Of a stretch of DNA of 64,000 nt, positions 8,417-16,255 are shown one piece after another. Source of the stretch: an uncultured Candidatus Melainabacteria bacterium. GTDB lineage: Bacteria > Cyanobacteriota > Vampirovibrionia > Gastranaerophilales > Gastranaerophilaceae. A program made the position numbers and the translations under genes. The stretch lies in the NCBI GenBank assembly GCA_934691935.1, contig CAKUTH010000009.1, positions 62,001-126,000 of the forward strand, given 5' to 3'. The notes beneath the pieces are model-generated. The model worked only from the letters and a program-made list of their open reading frames with translations. It was not told the origin of the DNA and ran no database searches. Each line of letters opens with the position of its first letter. Positions within the stretch are counted from its first letter, which is position 1.

Positions 8417-9047
8417 CAAATCCGCCACCAATTTTATAAAAATATGAACACGCAACGCCAGTGCCGACTTTTGAACAATCTTTTTTAAGTTCAGGCATAT
8501 CCATATCAAACCCAAACGGTTTTATTGTTCTATCATCAAAGATACTTATGCCAAAAACATCTTTCCCCCATCTGTTTGGTGGTAAAACTCCGTTTACATC
8601 AAACATCATCACAAATAATGCATCTTTAGAATTGTTAGATTTAATATCTTTTATCCCAACTATTGTCTTATTTTCTGCGTAATAAAAATCATCAAAGTAA
8701 TAAGTTTGTCCCTTATAAACGCGAGAGCCATCCATATAATGAAGTTTATAGTGTCTTGGGCGGGCATCAGTGTTTATTCGCAAATAAGGTTTTACAAGCG
8801 CCAATAACAAAACTTCTCTATCATGAGGAGTTTTGGCTTTGTTCATGCTTTTTAAAACATCCTCTGTAATATGCGCGTTAATAACCGAAAACATATACTC
8901 AACACGATTATATTTTTCGTTCCATTTTAAAATGTTTCCTGCCTGCCTTGTGTTTTCAAAAGAAAACGGCATTACAAGAAGTGCTACTCCAAGTACCACA
9001 AACAAAAAAACAGAATATTCAAGTTTTAAAAAATGCTTTTTTATCAT
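8409..9047 (-). CDS. Degenerate pilin-like membrane-anchored protein
   Basis: 212 aa. One N-terminal hydrophobic helix (about residues 10-30) and a secreted domain. The C-terminal half (FDVNGVLPPNRWGKDVFG, then PFGFD and a short Cys-bounded loop) matches the DxNGxxxPNxxGxDVF region of the pseudopilins here. The N-terminus HFLKLEYSVFLFVV keeps Phe and Glu in the +1/+5 positions of a prepilin, but the residue before Phe is His, not Gly/Ala, and FTLAEVLI is lost. It is probably a divergent pilin homologue that may not be processed. Overlaps neighbours by 4 and 8 bases, so it is embedded in the rny-ymdB operon. Confidence 0.72.
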   Translation of the reverse strand: MIKKHFLKLEYSVFLFVVLGVALLVMPFSFENTRQAGNILKWNEKYNRVEYMFSVINAHITEDVLKSMNKAKTPHDREVLLLALVKPYLRINTDARPRHYKLHYMDGSRVYKGQTYYFDDFYYAENKTIVGIKDIKSNNSKDALFVMMFDVNGVLPPNRWGKDVFGISIFDDRTIKPFGFDMDMPELKKDCSKVGTGVACSYFYKIGGGFDE

Positions 9048-9898
9048 GCCATATCAATACGTTTTTTTTCTTCAATAAGTTTGTCATAAACCCATTCTGG
9101 GACAAAATTTTTACCTAAAATTATCTGTCCGTTCATTATATTCGGACAATGAAAATCTGAACCACCTGTCACAATTAGCCCTAATTCTTCCGCCATTGAT
9201 GAGAAATATTCAACACATGCTGGCGAATGCTTTCTATGGTACGCCTCAATGCCACGCAATCCATATTGCATTAATTCTTTAATAAGTTTTTCTGCAATGT
9301 CAATATCGTGCGGGTGCGCAATTACTGGAATTCCGCCTGCATCATAAATAATTTCAACAGCATCTTGCGGGGTGACAGTTTTTCTTTGAACATAAACTGG
9401 CGAATCATCGTGGATATATTTTGAATAAGCATCAATCACGCTGTTTGTACCACCAGCGTTTGTAATAGCTTTTGCAATATGAGGGCGTCCAATACTTCCG
9501 CCTTCTGCAACTTGTTTTTTTATATCCTCAAATTTTATCTTTATTCCTTCTTTTTTAGCAAGAAGTGAAATTATTTCTTTTGTTTGTTTAACACGAGCTT
9601 GTTGTTGAGCTTTTAGCATATTTTTAAAATCACTATGATTTACGTCCATAAAATATCCTAAAATATGAACCTCGTAATTTTTGTATAAAGTGTTAACCTC
9701 AATACCTTGAATAATTTCTAATTTATCTTCTCTATTGGTCTTTTTTAAATAATCTTTTGCAACTGGATATGACAATACGTTGTCATGATCAGTTAATGCA
9801 ATTGCTTGCAACCCGACATCAATCGCAGTGTCTACAATCTTTTCGGGAGAAAACACACCGTCTGAATATAGGGTATGAATGTGCAAATCACTTTTCAT
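9044..9898 (-). CDS. PHP-domain phosphoesterase (YciV/TrpH, RNase AM-like)
   Basis: 284 aa. Metal-binding PHP motifs are intact: DLHIHTLYSDG at the N-terminus, LTDHDN, IEVNT, IAHPHD and GSDFHC near the C-terminus. Characterised relatives hydrolyse nucleoside 3',5'-bisphosphates and trim 5' ends of RNA. Being downstream of rny and ymdB is consistent with a role in RNA turnover. Its start overlaps the end of ymdB by 11 bases and its stop overlaps the next gene as ATGA. Confidence 0.9.
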   Translation of the reverse strand: MKSDLHIHTLYSDGVFSPEKIVDTAIDVGLQAIALTDHDNVLSYPVAKDYLKKTNREDKLEIIQGIEVNTLYKNYEVHILGYFMDVNHSDFKNMLKAQQQARVKQTKEIISLLAKKEGIKIKFEDIKKQVAEGGSIGRPHIAKAITNAGGTNSVIDAYSKYIHDDSPVYVQRKTVTPQDAVEIIYDAGGIPVIAHPHDIDIAEKLIKELMQYGLRGIEAYHRKHSPACVEYFSSMAEELGLIVTGGSDFHCPNIMNGQIILGKNFVPEWVYDKLIEEKKRIDMA

Positions 9899-10736
9899 TT
9901 TCCGCTTCCTTTTTATCCTTATCTACTAACATAAAAATTCTTTTTATAGCAACAGCATGTCCGCTTGTTTGGTCAATTTCAACCTCAACAGCATTAAGTT
10001 GGACGACATTACCGTCTGCTACATCATAACGTTCAGGAATTACCGTTGTAAAACGATTTAAGGAAGTTGAATATTCCATTCCGATTACGCTCTCTTGAGT
10101 CCCACAAAATCCAGCATCTGTAATATATGCCATATTGTTCATAATCTGCTCGTCTGCGGTTTGCACATGCGTATGAGTTCCAAAAAACGCACTAACGCCT
10201 AACTCTGCACAAAATTTTGCAAAACAAATTTTTTCTGCAGTAGCCTCTGCATGAAAATCAACAACGATTATTGGCGTAATCTCTTTAATACGTTCAATTT
10301 CATTTTTTACAACTACCCATTGCGAATCAACAGGTGCCATAAACACACGTCCCAAGACATTTATGACTCCTATTTTTACATTATTCGGAAGTTCAAAAAT
10401 TCGACTTCCGCATCCGACTGTACCATCAGGATAATTAATAGGGCGAACAAGTTTGTCAGCCCTATCGATGTAGTTAAAAATTTCTTTTTTATCCCAAATA
10501 TGATTGCCTGATGTCATGCAATCAACACCATATTCAGAAATTTCATTATAATTCTTTTCGGTTAAACCAAAGCCATGAGATGCATTTTCGACATTTGCAA
10601 TTACAAACGGAGTTTCGCTTTCAGGGAGTGAGCCTTTTTGCATTTCAAGCAAGTAATCTCTGACGGCAAACCTACCAGGTCTGCCTACCATATCTCCAAA
10701 AAATAAAATTTTTGTGGTTTTGTCAAAGTCTGTCAT
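9888..10736 (-). CDS. ymdB: YmdB-family metallophosphoesterase
   Basis: About 282 aa, TIGR00282 family (2',3'-cyclic nucleotide phosphodiesterase; partner of RNase Y function in Bacillus). Di-metal motifs: FFGDMVGRPGR, NVENASHG, TSGNHIWD, DFHAEAT and GTHTHVQTAD. An ATG at 10748 is also in frame, but GGGGAAG lies immediately before the ATG at 10736, which matches the family start. It follows rny by about 100 bases on the same strand, the conserved rny-ymdB arrangement. Confidence 0.93.
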   Translation of the reverse strand: MTDFDKTTKILFFGDMVGRPGRFAVRDYLLEMQKGSLPESETPFVIANVENASHGFGLTEKNYNEISEYGVDCMTSGNHIWDKKEIFNYIDRADKLVRPINYPDGTVGCGSRIFELPNNVKIGVINVLGRVFMAPVDSQWVVVKNEIERIKEITPIIVVDFHAEATAEKICFAKFCAELGVSAFFGTHTHVQTADEQIMNNMAYITDAGFCGTQESVIGMEYSTSLNRFTTVIPERYDVADGNVVQLNAVEVEIDQTSGHAVAIKRIFMLVDKDKKEAENEK

Positions 10737-10748
10737 TTGCTTCCCCAT

Positions 10749-10834
10749 TGTGGACAGTGAATAGTGAAATAGTTTTTTTCGCGAGAGCTTTGCTTACGAA
10801 ATAAACCTTTCACATTTCACTTCTCACATTTTAT
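10749..10834. repeat. Hairpin-forming intergenic repeat (GTGAA...TTCAC family)
   Basis: An imperfect inverted repeat: AGTGAATAGTGAAATAG on one side, CTTTCACATTTCACTT on the other. Related GTTTCACTTCTCACTTTTCAC strings occur at 28380-28410 and in the prepilin leader near 36110. Confidence 0.5.
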
Positions 10835-12355
10835 TTACTTTGCTATTTCCGTTGTTCTAAACTCTCTTACCACAGTAACTCTGATTTGTCCTGGATAATC
10901 AAGTTCATCTTCTATACGTTTTGCAACATCTCTTGCTAGTTTTTGAGAAGCCAAATCGTCAAATTTTTCAGCCTCTACAATTATTCGGACTTCACGTCCT
11001 GCTTGAACTGCAAAAGATTGTTTGATTCCATCGTAACTGTTTACGATTTCTTCGATTTTTTGCAAACGTTTAATATAAATTTCTAAAGTATCACGTCTTG
11101 CTCCTGGTCTGCCAGCTGAAATAGCGTCAGCAACTTTAACCAATACAGCTTCTATTGTGTTAGCAACCACATCATCATGGTGAGCCTCAATAGCGTGGAT
11201 AACTTCTGGTCTTTCTCCAAATCTTGATGCGAGTTCTACACCAAGTTGAATATGTGTGCCTTCTTGAGTTTGGTCAACAGCTTTTCCGATATCGTGTAAA
11301 AGTCCAGCGCGTTTCGCAACAACCTCATTTGCACCGATTTCCGCAGCAAGCATGCCTGCGATATGCCCAACTTCCAATGAATGTTTCAAAACATTTTGAC
11401 CGTAACTTGTTCTATAATATAGACGTCCCAAAGCCTTGATAAGTTCCTTATTCAAGCCCATAATTCCCATTTCCAAAACGGCATTTTCACCTTCTGACCA
11501 AATCTTTTTATCGATTTCTTCTTGGGCTTTTTCAACCATTTCTTCAATTCTTACTGGGTGAATACGTCCATCAACAATAAGTTTTTCCAACGCCAATTTT
11601 GCGATTTCACGTCTTACTGGGTCAAAACTTGATAATACAACAGCTTCTGGAGTATCATCAATAATCAAATCAACACCAGTTAATGTTTCTAATGCCCTAA
11701 TGTTACGACCTTCACGACCGATGATACGACCTTTCATTTCGTCATTTGGCAAAGCAACAACTGATACTGTTGTTTCTACAACCTGTTCAATCATGCATCT
11801 TTGCATTGTTGTAGATAAAATTTCTTTTGATTTTTCTAATGAAATTTCTTTTATTTTAGCTTCGTTTTCACGAATTAACTGCATTTGTTCTTGAGCCAAA
11901 TCGTGTTTTAATTGTTCCAAAAGCATGTTTTTTGCATCTTCTGCTGACATGCCAGAAATTCTTTCTAATTCTGTTGTTTGTTTTTGAACAATTTCAGCCA
12001 AATAATCTTCTTTTTCAAGAAGTTCATCTAATTTTCTTTGAGCTTGCAAGTCTTTTTCTGTATATTCTTGAATTTTATCCTCAAGCATATCTTCACGTTT
12101 AGCCAACTTTTGTTCTTGTCTTGCAAGTTCTTGTCTGCGTTCTCTTTCTTCTTCGTTAAGTTTTTCTCTGTCATCTTGCAATTCTTCAATTGCTTTAATT
12201 TTTGCTTCTTTAATAAGAAGTTTTTCTTTCTCCTCTAGTGACTTTTTGTCTTTTTCAACAGCCAAAAGCACGGATTTAGTTTTGTTTTCTCGGACAAAGA
12301 GCACAGCGATTAATGCTATTACCGCAACAATCGCAATAATCAATAATAAGTACAT
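10835..12355 (-). CDS. rny: Ribonuclease Y
   Basis: 506 aa, standard length. Membrane-anchored endoribonuclease that initiates mRNA decay. Domain order: N-terminal transmembrane helix (LLLIIAIVAVIALIAV), a long charged coiled coil to about residue 190, a KH domain with GRIIGREGRNIRALE, and an HD domain with LKHSLEV, LLHDIGKA and IEAHHDD. Followed by ymdB and a PHP phosphatase in the same direction, making an RNA-turnover operon. Confidence 0.97.
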   Translation of the reverse strand: MYLLLIIAIVAVIALIAVLFVRENKTKSVLLAVEKDKKSLEEKEKLLIKEAKIKAIEELQDDREKLNEEERERRQELARQEQKLAKREDMLEDKIQEYTEKDLQAQRKLDELLEKEDYLAEIVQKQTTELERISGMSAEDAKNMLLEQLKHDLAQEQMQLIRENEAKIKEISLEKSKEILSTTMQRCMIEQVVETTVSVVALPNDEMKGRIIGREGRNIRALETLTGVDLIIDDTPEAVVLSSFDPVRREIAKLALEKLIVDGRIHPVRIEEMVEKAQEEIDKKIWSEGENAVLEMGIMGLNKELIKALGRLYYRTSYGQNVLKHSLEVGHIAGMLAAEIGANEVVAKRAGLLHDIGKAVDQTQEGTHIQLGVELASRFGERPEVIHAIEAHHDDVVANTIEAVLVKVADAISAGRPGARRDTLEIYIKRLQKIEEIVNSYDGIKQSFAVQAGREVRIIVEAEKFDDLASQKLARDVAKRIEDELDYPGQIRVTVVREFRTTEIAK

Positions 12356-12596
12356 ATACCTTATCCTTTTCTATTTTTTTATAATACACGCAACGCTCGA
12401 CACATTTAACCTATCGAGCTTTCATCTATTCTATTTAAACGAATTTCATTGCATATATTTCCAAAAAATATTTACTACTACATCTGTAAACATCATATCA
12501 TGCTAATACATTTTTGTATAGTATTTATTTATTTTTTGATACAAAAAAATAATTATTGTCACCAACGGGTCTTTTACGTTATTAGCATTACAAATA

Positions 12597-12623
12597 CAGG
12601 AGCTCTGCACTCCTGCATGTGCA
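12597..12623. repeat. CTCCTGCATGTGCA hairpin repeat, copy 1
   Basis: CAGGAG/CTCCTG stem followed by CATGTGCA; copy 2 lies at 13178-13205, so the pair flanks the repeat-rich interval. Confidence 0.6.
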
Positions 12624-12626
12624 CCT

Positions 12627-12668
12627 AGTATTCTTTTTCTTTTTTGCGACGAAAAGAAAAAGAATACT
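12627..12668. repeat. Perfect 17-bp stem hairpin
   Basis: AGTATTCTTTTTCTTTT (12627-12643) pairs perfectly with AAAAGAAAAAGAATACT (12652-12668) around an 8-base loop. There is no T run afterwards on either strand, so it is not a classical terminator. Confidence 0.75.
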
Positions 12669-12697
12669 GGACAAGAAAAAGAAACACGCATATCGTT

Positions 12698-12781
12698 TAA
12701 TCTGCACTAAATTCAACCCGAAGCGCCTTAACCACTGCGTTTAACAGGCGCTTTTGTCGTTGTTTCATTAAGTGCAGATTA
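12698..12781. repeat. Nested inverted repeat (possible structured RNA or small mobile element)
   Basis: Outer 11-bp perfect stem TAATCTGCACT (12698-12708) / AGTGCAGATTA (12771-12781) encloses an inner 8-bp stem AAGCGCCT (12721-12728) / AGGCGCTT (12746-12753). No family recognised. Confidence 0.65.
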
Positions 12782-12937
12782 TTGATGTTTAATTCCCTCT
12801 CCTATGGGAGAGGGTTAGGGTGAGGACTAATGTTACATTGATTGTTCGTTCCGTAATGGTCGAAATGTTTTTTAGTTTTATTTTAGGTTGTTTGCCACAA
12901 TAGCGAAGTGAACAATAATTGTAGGCGAACAAATAGC

Positions 12938-13020
12938 AAAGACGGCTATTGTTTGAGCGGTAAAGGAGATTGCGCAACAAGTGCGCAATGACATGTGCAT
13001 TAGCGAGTTTAGCCGTCTTT
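12938..13020. repeat. Nested inverted repeat with 11-bp outer stem
   Basis: AAAGACGGCTA (12938-12948) pairs perfectly with TAGCCGTCTTT (13010-13020). Inside is ATTGCGC/GCGCAAT (12969-12989), part of a GAGATTGCG...CGCAATGACA repeat family also seen at 56728-56768. Confidence 0.65.
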
Positions 13021-13177
13021 TGGTGAGCCGTACAGTTTATTAGTGAACGGAGCGTCGTGGCTGGTTTGCGTCGCTTTTCCACAAAAGCGACCGCCGTGCG
13101 CGTAGCACCCGTCGGAGACACTAATTCAACATTTGGAACATTTGTCAAAGACACAAAATGAAATACTTGGTGAGGGT

Positions 13178-13205
13178 GCAGGGGCGCAAAGCTCCTGCAT
13201 GTGCA
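13178..13205. repeat. CTCCTGCATGTGCA hairpin repeat, copy 2
   Basis: GCAGGGGC/GCTCCTGC stem followed by ATGTGCA, related to the copy at 12597-12623. Confidence 0.6.
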
Positions 13206-13273
13206 TTATAATTATATTAAATAAGTTATATTATAATTTTTATACTATAATTAAATCACCAAAGGAGGTTATT

Positions 13274-14665
13274 ATGGAAATTAAAGTTTCACAAGACATT
13301 AAAGAAACGGAAGTTCTTGTTATCAACAAATTTGAGGGCGAAAATACATCTCAAGAAATTGCTAACAAATATGCCGTAGAAAAAGACGGATTTGAAGGAA
13401 AATTCGGGCAAACATATTTAATTCATACGCTTGGCCAAGCTATTGCTGACAAAATCTTAATCGTTGGTTTTGGCAAAAAAGAAGAATTCAACCAAAACAA
13501 AATGAGAGAAGCAGTTGCGAAAGCAATGAAAAAATTACAACAAATCAAAGCTCAAAAAGCTGTTTTTGATTTCAATGTAGAAGAAGATTTTGGTAAATCT
13601 GCAACAATCGGAGCTATCATTGCAGATTATGCTTTTGACAAATATAAAGCTGAAAAAGCACACCACGTGAGCGAAATTACCTTTACGAAATTTTCACAAA
13701 GCAGTATTGATGAAGGCAAAATTTTTGGCGAAGCAATGAAATTTACACGCGACTTGACAAACACTCCTGCTCAAATCGCGACACCAGCAAAACTCGCAGA
13801 AATTGCTCAAAATATTGAAGGTGTTGAAACAAAAGTTTTTGACAAAGCTGAAATCGAAAAAATGGGAATGGGTGCATTTCTTGCGGTTGGACAAGGTAGT
13901 GTAAATCCGCCTAAATTCATTCACATGAAATATTCTGTAGAAAACCCTAAAAAGAAAATCGCGTTAATCGGCAAAGGTATTTGTTTTGATTCTGGCGGAC
14001 TTGATATAAAACCTGCAAGCTCTATGCTTACAATGAAAGATGATATGTCAGGCGCAAGTTGCATTTTGGGTGTTATGCAAGCACTTGCAAAACTTCATCC
14101 AGAAATGGAAGTTCATGGTATTATCGCAGCTTGCGAAAACATGCCATCAGGCTCATCTTACAAGCCAGGTGATATTTTAACAGCTAAAAACGGTAAAACA
14201 ATTGAAGTTGATAATACAGATGCGGAAGGCCGTTTAACTTTAGCAGATGCGCTTTGTTATGCTTGTGAACTTGGTGTTGACGAAGTTATTGACATCGCAA
14301 CTTTGACAGGTGCTTGCATGGTTGCTCTGGGAACTGTAGCAACAGGCATAATGGGTAACGACGAAGAAATGATTTCTAACGTTATTAAAACTGCTCAAAA
14401 TTCTGGGGAAACATACTGGCAATTACCAATGTTCAAAGAATACTTTGACAGCTTAAAATCTGATATTGCTGATATGAAAAACACAGGTTCTCGCTATGGT
14501 GGGGCATCCACTGCGGGTTTGTTCTTGCAAGAGTTTGTAAAAGGTGTAAAATGGGTACACATTGACGTTGCAGGCACTGCATACCTTGAAAAACCACAAA
14601 AAGAATTTGTTGCTGGCGCAACAGGTATCGGCGTAAGAACCTTGCTTAACTACGTAAAAGGTTAG
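13274..14665 (+). CDS. pepA: Leucyl aminopeptidase (M17 family)
   Basis: 463 aa. Two-zinc cytosolic aminopeptidase that removes N-terminal residues from peptides. The catalytic half carries GKGICFDSGGLDIKPA, MKDDMSGA and NTDAEGRLTLADAL with the metal ligands (Lys, Asp, Asp, Glu) present. The frame extends back to 13133, but the AAAGGAGG ribosome binding site at 13261 fixes the ATG at 13274. The N-terminal half is the usual variable domain. Confidence 0.96.
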   Translation: MEIKVSQDIKETEVLVINKFEGENTSQEIANKYAVEKDGFEGKFGQTYLIHTLGQAIADKILIVGFGKKEEFNQNKMREAVAKAMKKLQQIKAQKAVFDFNVEEDFGKSATIGAIIADYAFDKYKAEKAHHVSEITFTKFSQSSIDEGKIFGEAMKFTRDLTNTPAQIATPAKLAEIAQNIEGVETKVFDKAEIEKMGMGAFLAVGQGSVNPPKFIHMKYSVENPKKKIALIGKGICFDSGGLDIKPASSMLTMKDDMSGASCILGVMQALAKLHPEMEVHGIIAACENMPSGSSYKPGDILTAKNGKTIEVDNTDAEGRLTLADALCYACELGVDEVIDIATLTGACMVALGTVATGIMGNDEEMISNVIKTAQNSGETYWQLPMFKEYFDSLKSDIADMKNTGSRYGGASTAGLFLQEFVKGVKWVHIDVAGTAYLEKPQKEFVAGATGIGVRTLLNYVKG

Positions 14666-14694
14666 TTTTTGCGACAAATTATAATATGCATAAT

Positions 14695-14726
14695 AAAAAG
14701 CCCTCAATAAAATGAGGGCTTTTTTA
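14695..14726. terminator. Bidirectional terminator between pepA and rpsT
   Basis: Perfect 12-bp stem AAAAAGCCCTCA / TGAGGGCTTTTT with a six-base loop, between convergent genes. Confidence 0.9.
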
Positions 14727-14746
14727 CTCAATCAAAGACAAATCGA

Positions 14747-15016
14747 CTATTTTGATTGCAATTTATTTACTGCGATAGTCAATCTTGATTTTTTTCTTGC
14801 AGCAGTGTTTTTGTGTAAAACACCTTTAGAAACAGCTTTGTCGCACAATTGGTATGCTTTAGACAATGCTGAATTCAAAGCATCTTTATCATCAGCTTTT
14901 GCAAGTTCTAATACTTTCTTAACCGCAGTTTTGATAGATGTTTTGAAAGCTACGTTTCTAACTCTGTTTCTTTCAGCGATTAATACTCTTTTTTTAGCAG
15001 ATTTAATATTTGCCAT
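14747..15016 (-). CDS. rpsT: 30S ribosomal protein S20
   Basis: 89 aa. MANIKSAKKRVLIAERNR start, helical basic body and NTAARKKSRLT near the end are typical of S20, which binds 16S rRNA in the small-subunit body. A small GTCCGA/TCGGAC hairpin lies in the leader at 15042-15062. Confidence 0.96.
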   Translation of the reverse strand: MANIKSAKKRVLIAERNRVRNVAFKTSIKTAVKKVLELAKADDKDALNSALSKAYQLCDKAVSKGVLHKNTAARKKSRLTIAVNKLQSK

Positions 15017-15172
15017 TTTTTTGCCTTTCTTTTACTCTTACGTCCGATTAATGACTTCGGACACATTTGAGGATGTGAGTACCAATAATCTAAACGAAAA
15101 ACAACCAAATTGCAAGAGCATTGTAAAGATAATTGAATAAAGACTCTTTTGTGTGAAAGTTTTGCAAACAGT

Positions 15173-15943
15173 TTATTTCAGATAATTAATTTTCCATCCA
15201 TCACTCATGATTTTTCTTGCACAATAAGAGCCGTCACTCGATTTCCTGCAACTTGAATTAATCGAACTTATGGGTTTCTCATGTCCTAAAGGTAAAAAGC
15301 CTTTACCCAAAACTCTTTCAAAAATAAATACATCTTTCCCAAAAGTATTTGGTTGTTTTGAACCATTAATATCTACATAGATACGTTGCATGAGTACTGG
15401 ATTTCCTTCTGCATCAGTGGTATCATTTGTAAACATGAAAAAAATGTCATCATTTGTTTTGAAAAATGGTCTTGAACCAGAAACCGCAAGAGCTGATTGA
15501 GTACCATCCAAATACTTAAATGGCTGAACAGAATAACCGCAAATGTTATAATTGCTTTTGCAATCTTTAATACCTTTAAAATACGGTCGCCAATATTTGT
15601 TAAAATATTCTTTGGTCCCTATTTCATTAGATTCCTGCCAATTTTCAGCAGGTCCATTGTCAGCAATTGAATTTTGATACGCTTGATTTAAAACAGAATA
15701 AGCCTTCTGTAATTTTGCGACGGTAACTTGATTTTTATAACTAGCAATGACACTAGGTAACGTCAACGCTGCCACAACACCGATTATGCCAAGGGTGATA
15801 AGGACTTCTGCCAAAGTAAAGGCTACCTTGTAAACTTTCCCCTCTACCTCTGGGAGAGGGTTGAATTTCTTGGTGAACGAAGTGAACTTAGAAATTCGGG
15901 AGAGGGTTTTATTGTTGCGACTAAATGCACCCCTCACCTGCAT
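15173..15943 (-). CDS. Type IV pilin-like protein with repeat-derived leader (probably out of frame with its true start)
   Basis: 256 aa as read from the first in-frame ATG. The pilin proper begins at KVAFTLAEVLITLGIIGVV (cleavage before F, Glu +5), followed by a secreted domain with paired cysteines and VDINGSKQPNTFGKDVF. The roughly 40-residue stretch before it is translated from dispersed repeats, including a CCCTCTCC-type palindrome. No ribosome binding site precedes ATG 15943. The likely native start is the ATG at 16193: the frame between the G tract (16129-16139) and this ORF is fully open, but the 11-G tract puts it out of phase. Structural component or substrate of a pilus/secretion system is inferred. 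Confidence 0.75.
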   Translation of the reverse strand: MQVRGAFSRNNKTLSRISKFTSFTKKFNPLPEVEGKVYKVAFTLAEVLITLGIIGVVAALTLPSVIASYKNQVTVAKLQKAYSVLNQAYQNSIADNGPAENWQESNEIGTKEYFNKYWRPYFKGIKDCKSNYNICGYSVQPFKYLDGTQSALAVSGSRPFFKTNDDIFFMFTNDTTDAEGNPVLMQRIYVDINGSKQPNTFGKDVFIFERVLGKGFLPLGHEKPISSINSSCRKSSDGSYCARKIMSDGWKINYLK

Positions 15944-15948
15944 TTGAG

Positions 15949-15973
15949 ATGCTGAAACAAGTTCAGCATGACG
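15949..15973. repeat. Short GATGCTGAAAC/GTTCAGCATGAC palindrome
   Basis: GATGCTGAAAC followed at once by AAGTTCAGCATGACG. The same ends bracket the roughly 130-bp repeats at 36135 and 40883. Another short copy is near 16307-16333. Confidence 0.6.
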
Positions 15974-16008
15974 AGTATTGTCATTCTGAGGGGCGAGGGT
16001 AAAGTTAT

Positions 16009-16075
16009 TGTCATTCTGAGGCGATAGCCGAAGAATCTCATTTCTTTGAGATCTTTCGCTTCGCTCAAGATGACA
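16009..16075. repeat. Dispersed palindromic repeat, full copy
   Basis: TGTCATTCTGAGGCGATAGC ... CGCTTCGCTCAAGATGACA, with an inner AATCTCA/TGAGAT stem. Translates on the minus strand as CHLERSERSQRNEILRL without a stop, which keeps the pilin leader frame open. Second near-identical copy at 16458-16521. Confidence 0.8.
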
Positions 16076-16115
16076 AGTCTTACTAACTTCCTTACTTCCT
16101 AACTTACTTACGTTT

Positions 16116-16193
16116 TTAGAGCTTAAAGCCCCCCCCCCCGTTGGGTTCTATCCCTTGTATATCAAGGGTTTTCGATATTTTAAATTCTTTCAT
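16116..16193 (-). CDS. MKEF leader ORF upstream of pseudopilin, ending just after an 11-G tract
   Basis: 25 codons: MKEFKISKTLDIQGIEPN, then glycines encoded by the G tract, then FKL and stop. It has its own promoter and GGAG 8 bases before the ATG. A paralogous ORF is at 36294-36365. I read it as the beginning of the pilin gene rather than an independent peptide: losing one G (or gaining two) moves it into the open frame leading to the prepilin at 15173-15943. Confidence 0.55.
   Translation of the reverse strand: MKEFKISKTLDIQGIEPNGGGGFKL
16129..16139 (-). repeat. Homopolymeric tract, 11 G on the coding strand
   Basis: Eleven consecutive C on the + strand, inside the MKEF reading frame. 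Tracts of this length are typical slipped-strand (contingency) sites. Confidence 0.85.
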
Positions 16194-16227
16194 CTCGCTA
16201 ACTCCGTGTTCTCTATTCATATACTTA

Positions 16228-16255
16228 TTATTACATATTTGTTTGGATTTTTCAA
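16228..16255 (-). promoter_or_regulatory. Promoter of the MKEF/pseudopilin locus 1
   Basis: On the minus strand TTGAAA (16255-16250), a 16-base spacer and TAATAA (16233-16228). Identical layout at 36400-36427. Confidence 0.6.

Larger units (their letters stand above)
12356..13260. other. Gene-free, inverted-repeat-rich interval between rny and pepA
   Basis: About 900 bases without a supportable gene. It holds, in order: a CAGGAG...CTCCTGCATGTGCA hairpin (12597-12623), a 17-bp stem hairpin (12627-12668), a nested double hairpin (12698-12781), a CCCTCTCC/GGGAGAGGG palindrome (12795-12814), an 11-bp stem enclosing a second hairpin (12938-13020), a GTCGCTTTT/AAAAGCGAC hairpin (13070-13091), and a second CAGGGGC...CTCCTGCATGTGCA hairpin (13178-13205). 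Base composition is visibly richer in G+C than the flanking genes. Open frames here are repeat translations. Confidence 0.7.

Noticed and set aside
12698..12781. tRNA gene
   Set aside because: No cloverleaf: T-loop GTTCxA and anticodon arm are absent, and the two stems are nested.
12789..13154. Minus-strand ORF of 121 codons
   Set aside because: It is composed of several palindromic repeats, has no ribosome binding site and no coding pattern; it is a translation of repeat DNA.
13133..13273. 47-residue N-terminal extension of PepA
   Set aside because: It runs through the CTCCTGCATGTGCA repeat, whereas AAAGGAGG fixes the start at 13274.
16116..16193. MKEF...GGGG peptide as a ribosomally made peptide precursor (RiPP) or stand-alone small protein
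   Set aside because: The Gly run is just the homopolymer, no modification enzymes are near, the sequence differs mostly at amino-acid-changing sites between copies, and the alternative frame leads into a pilin.
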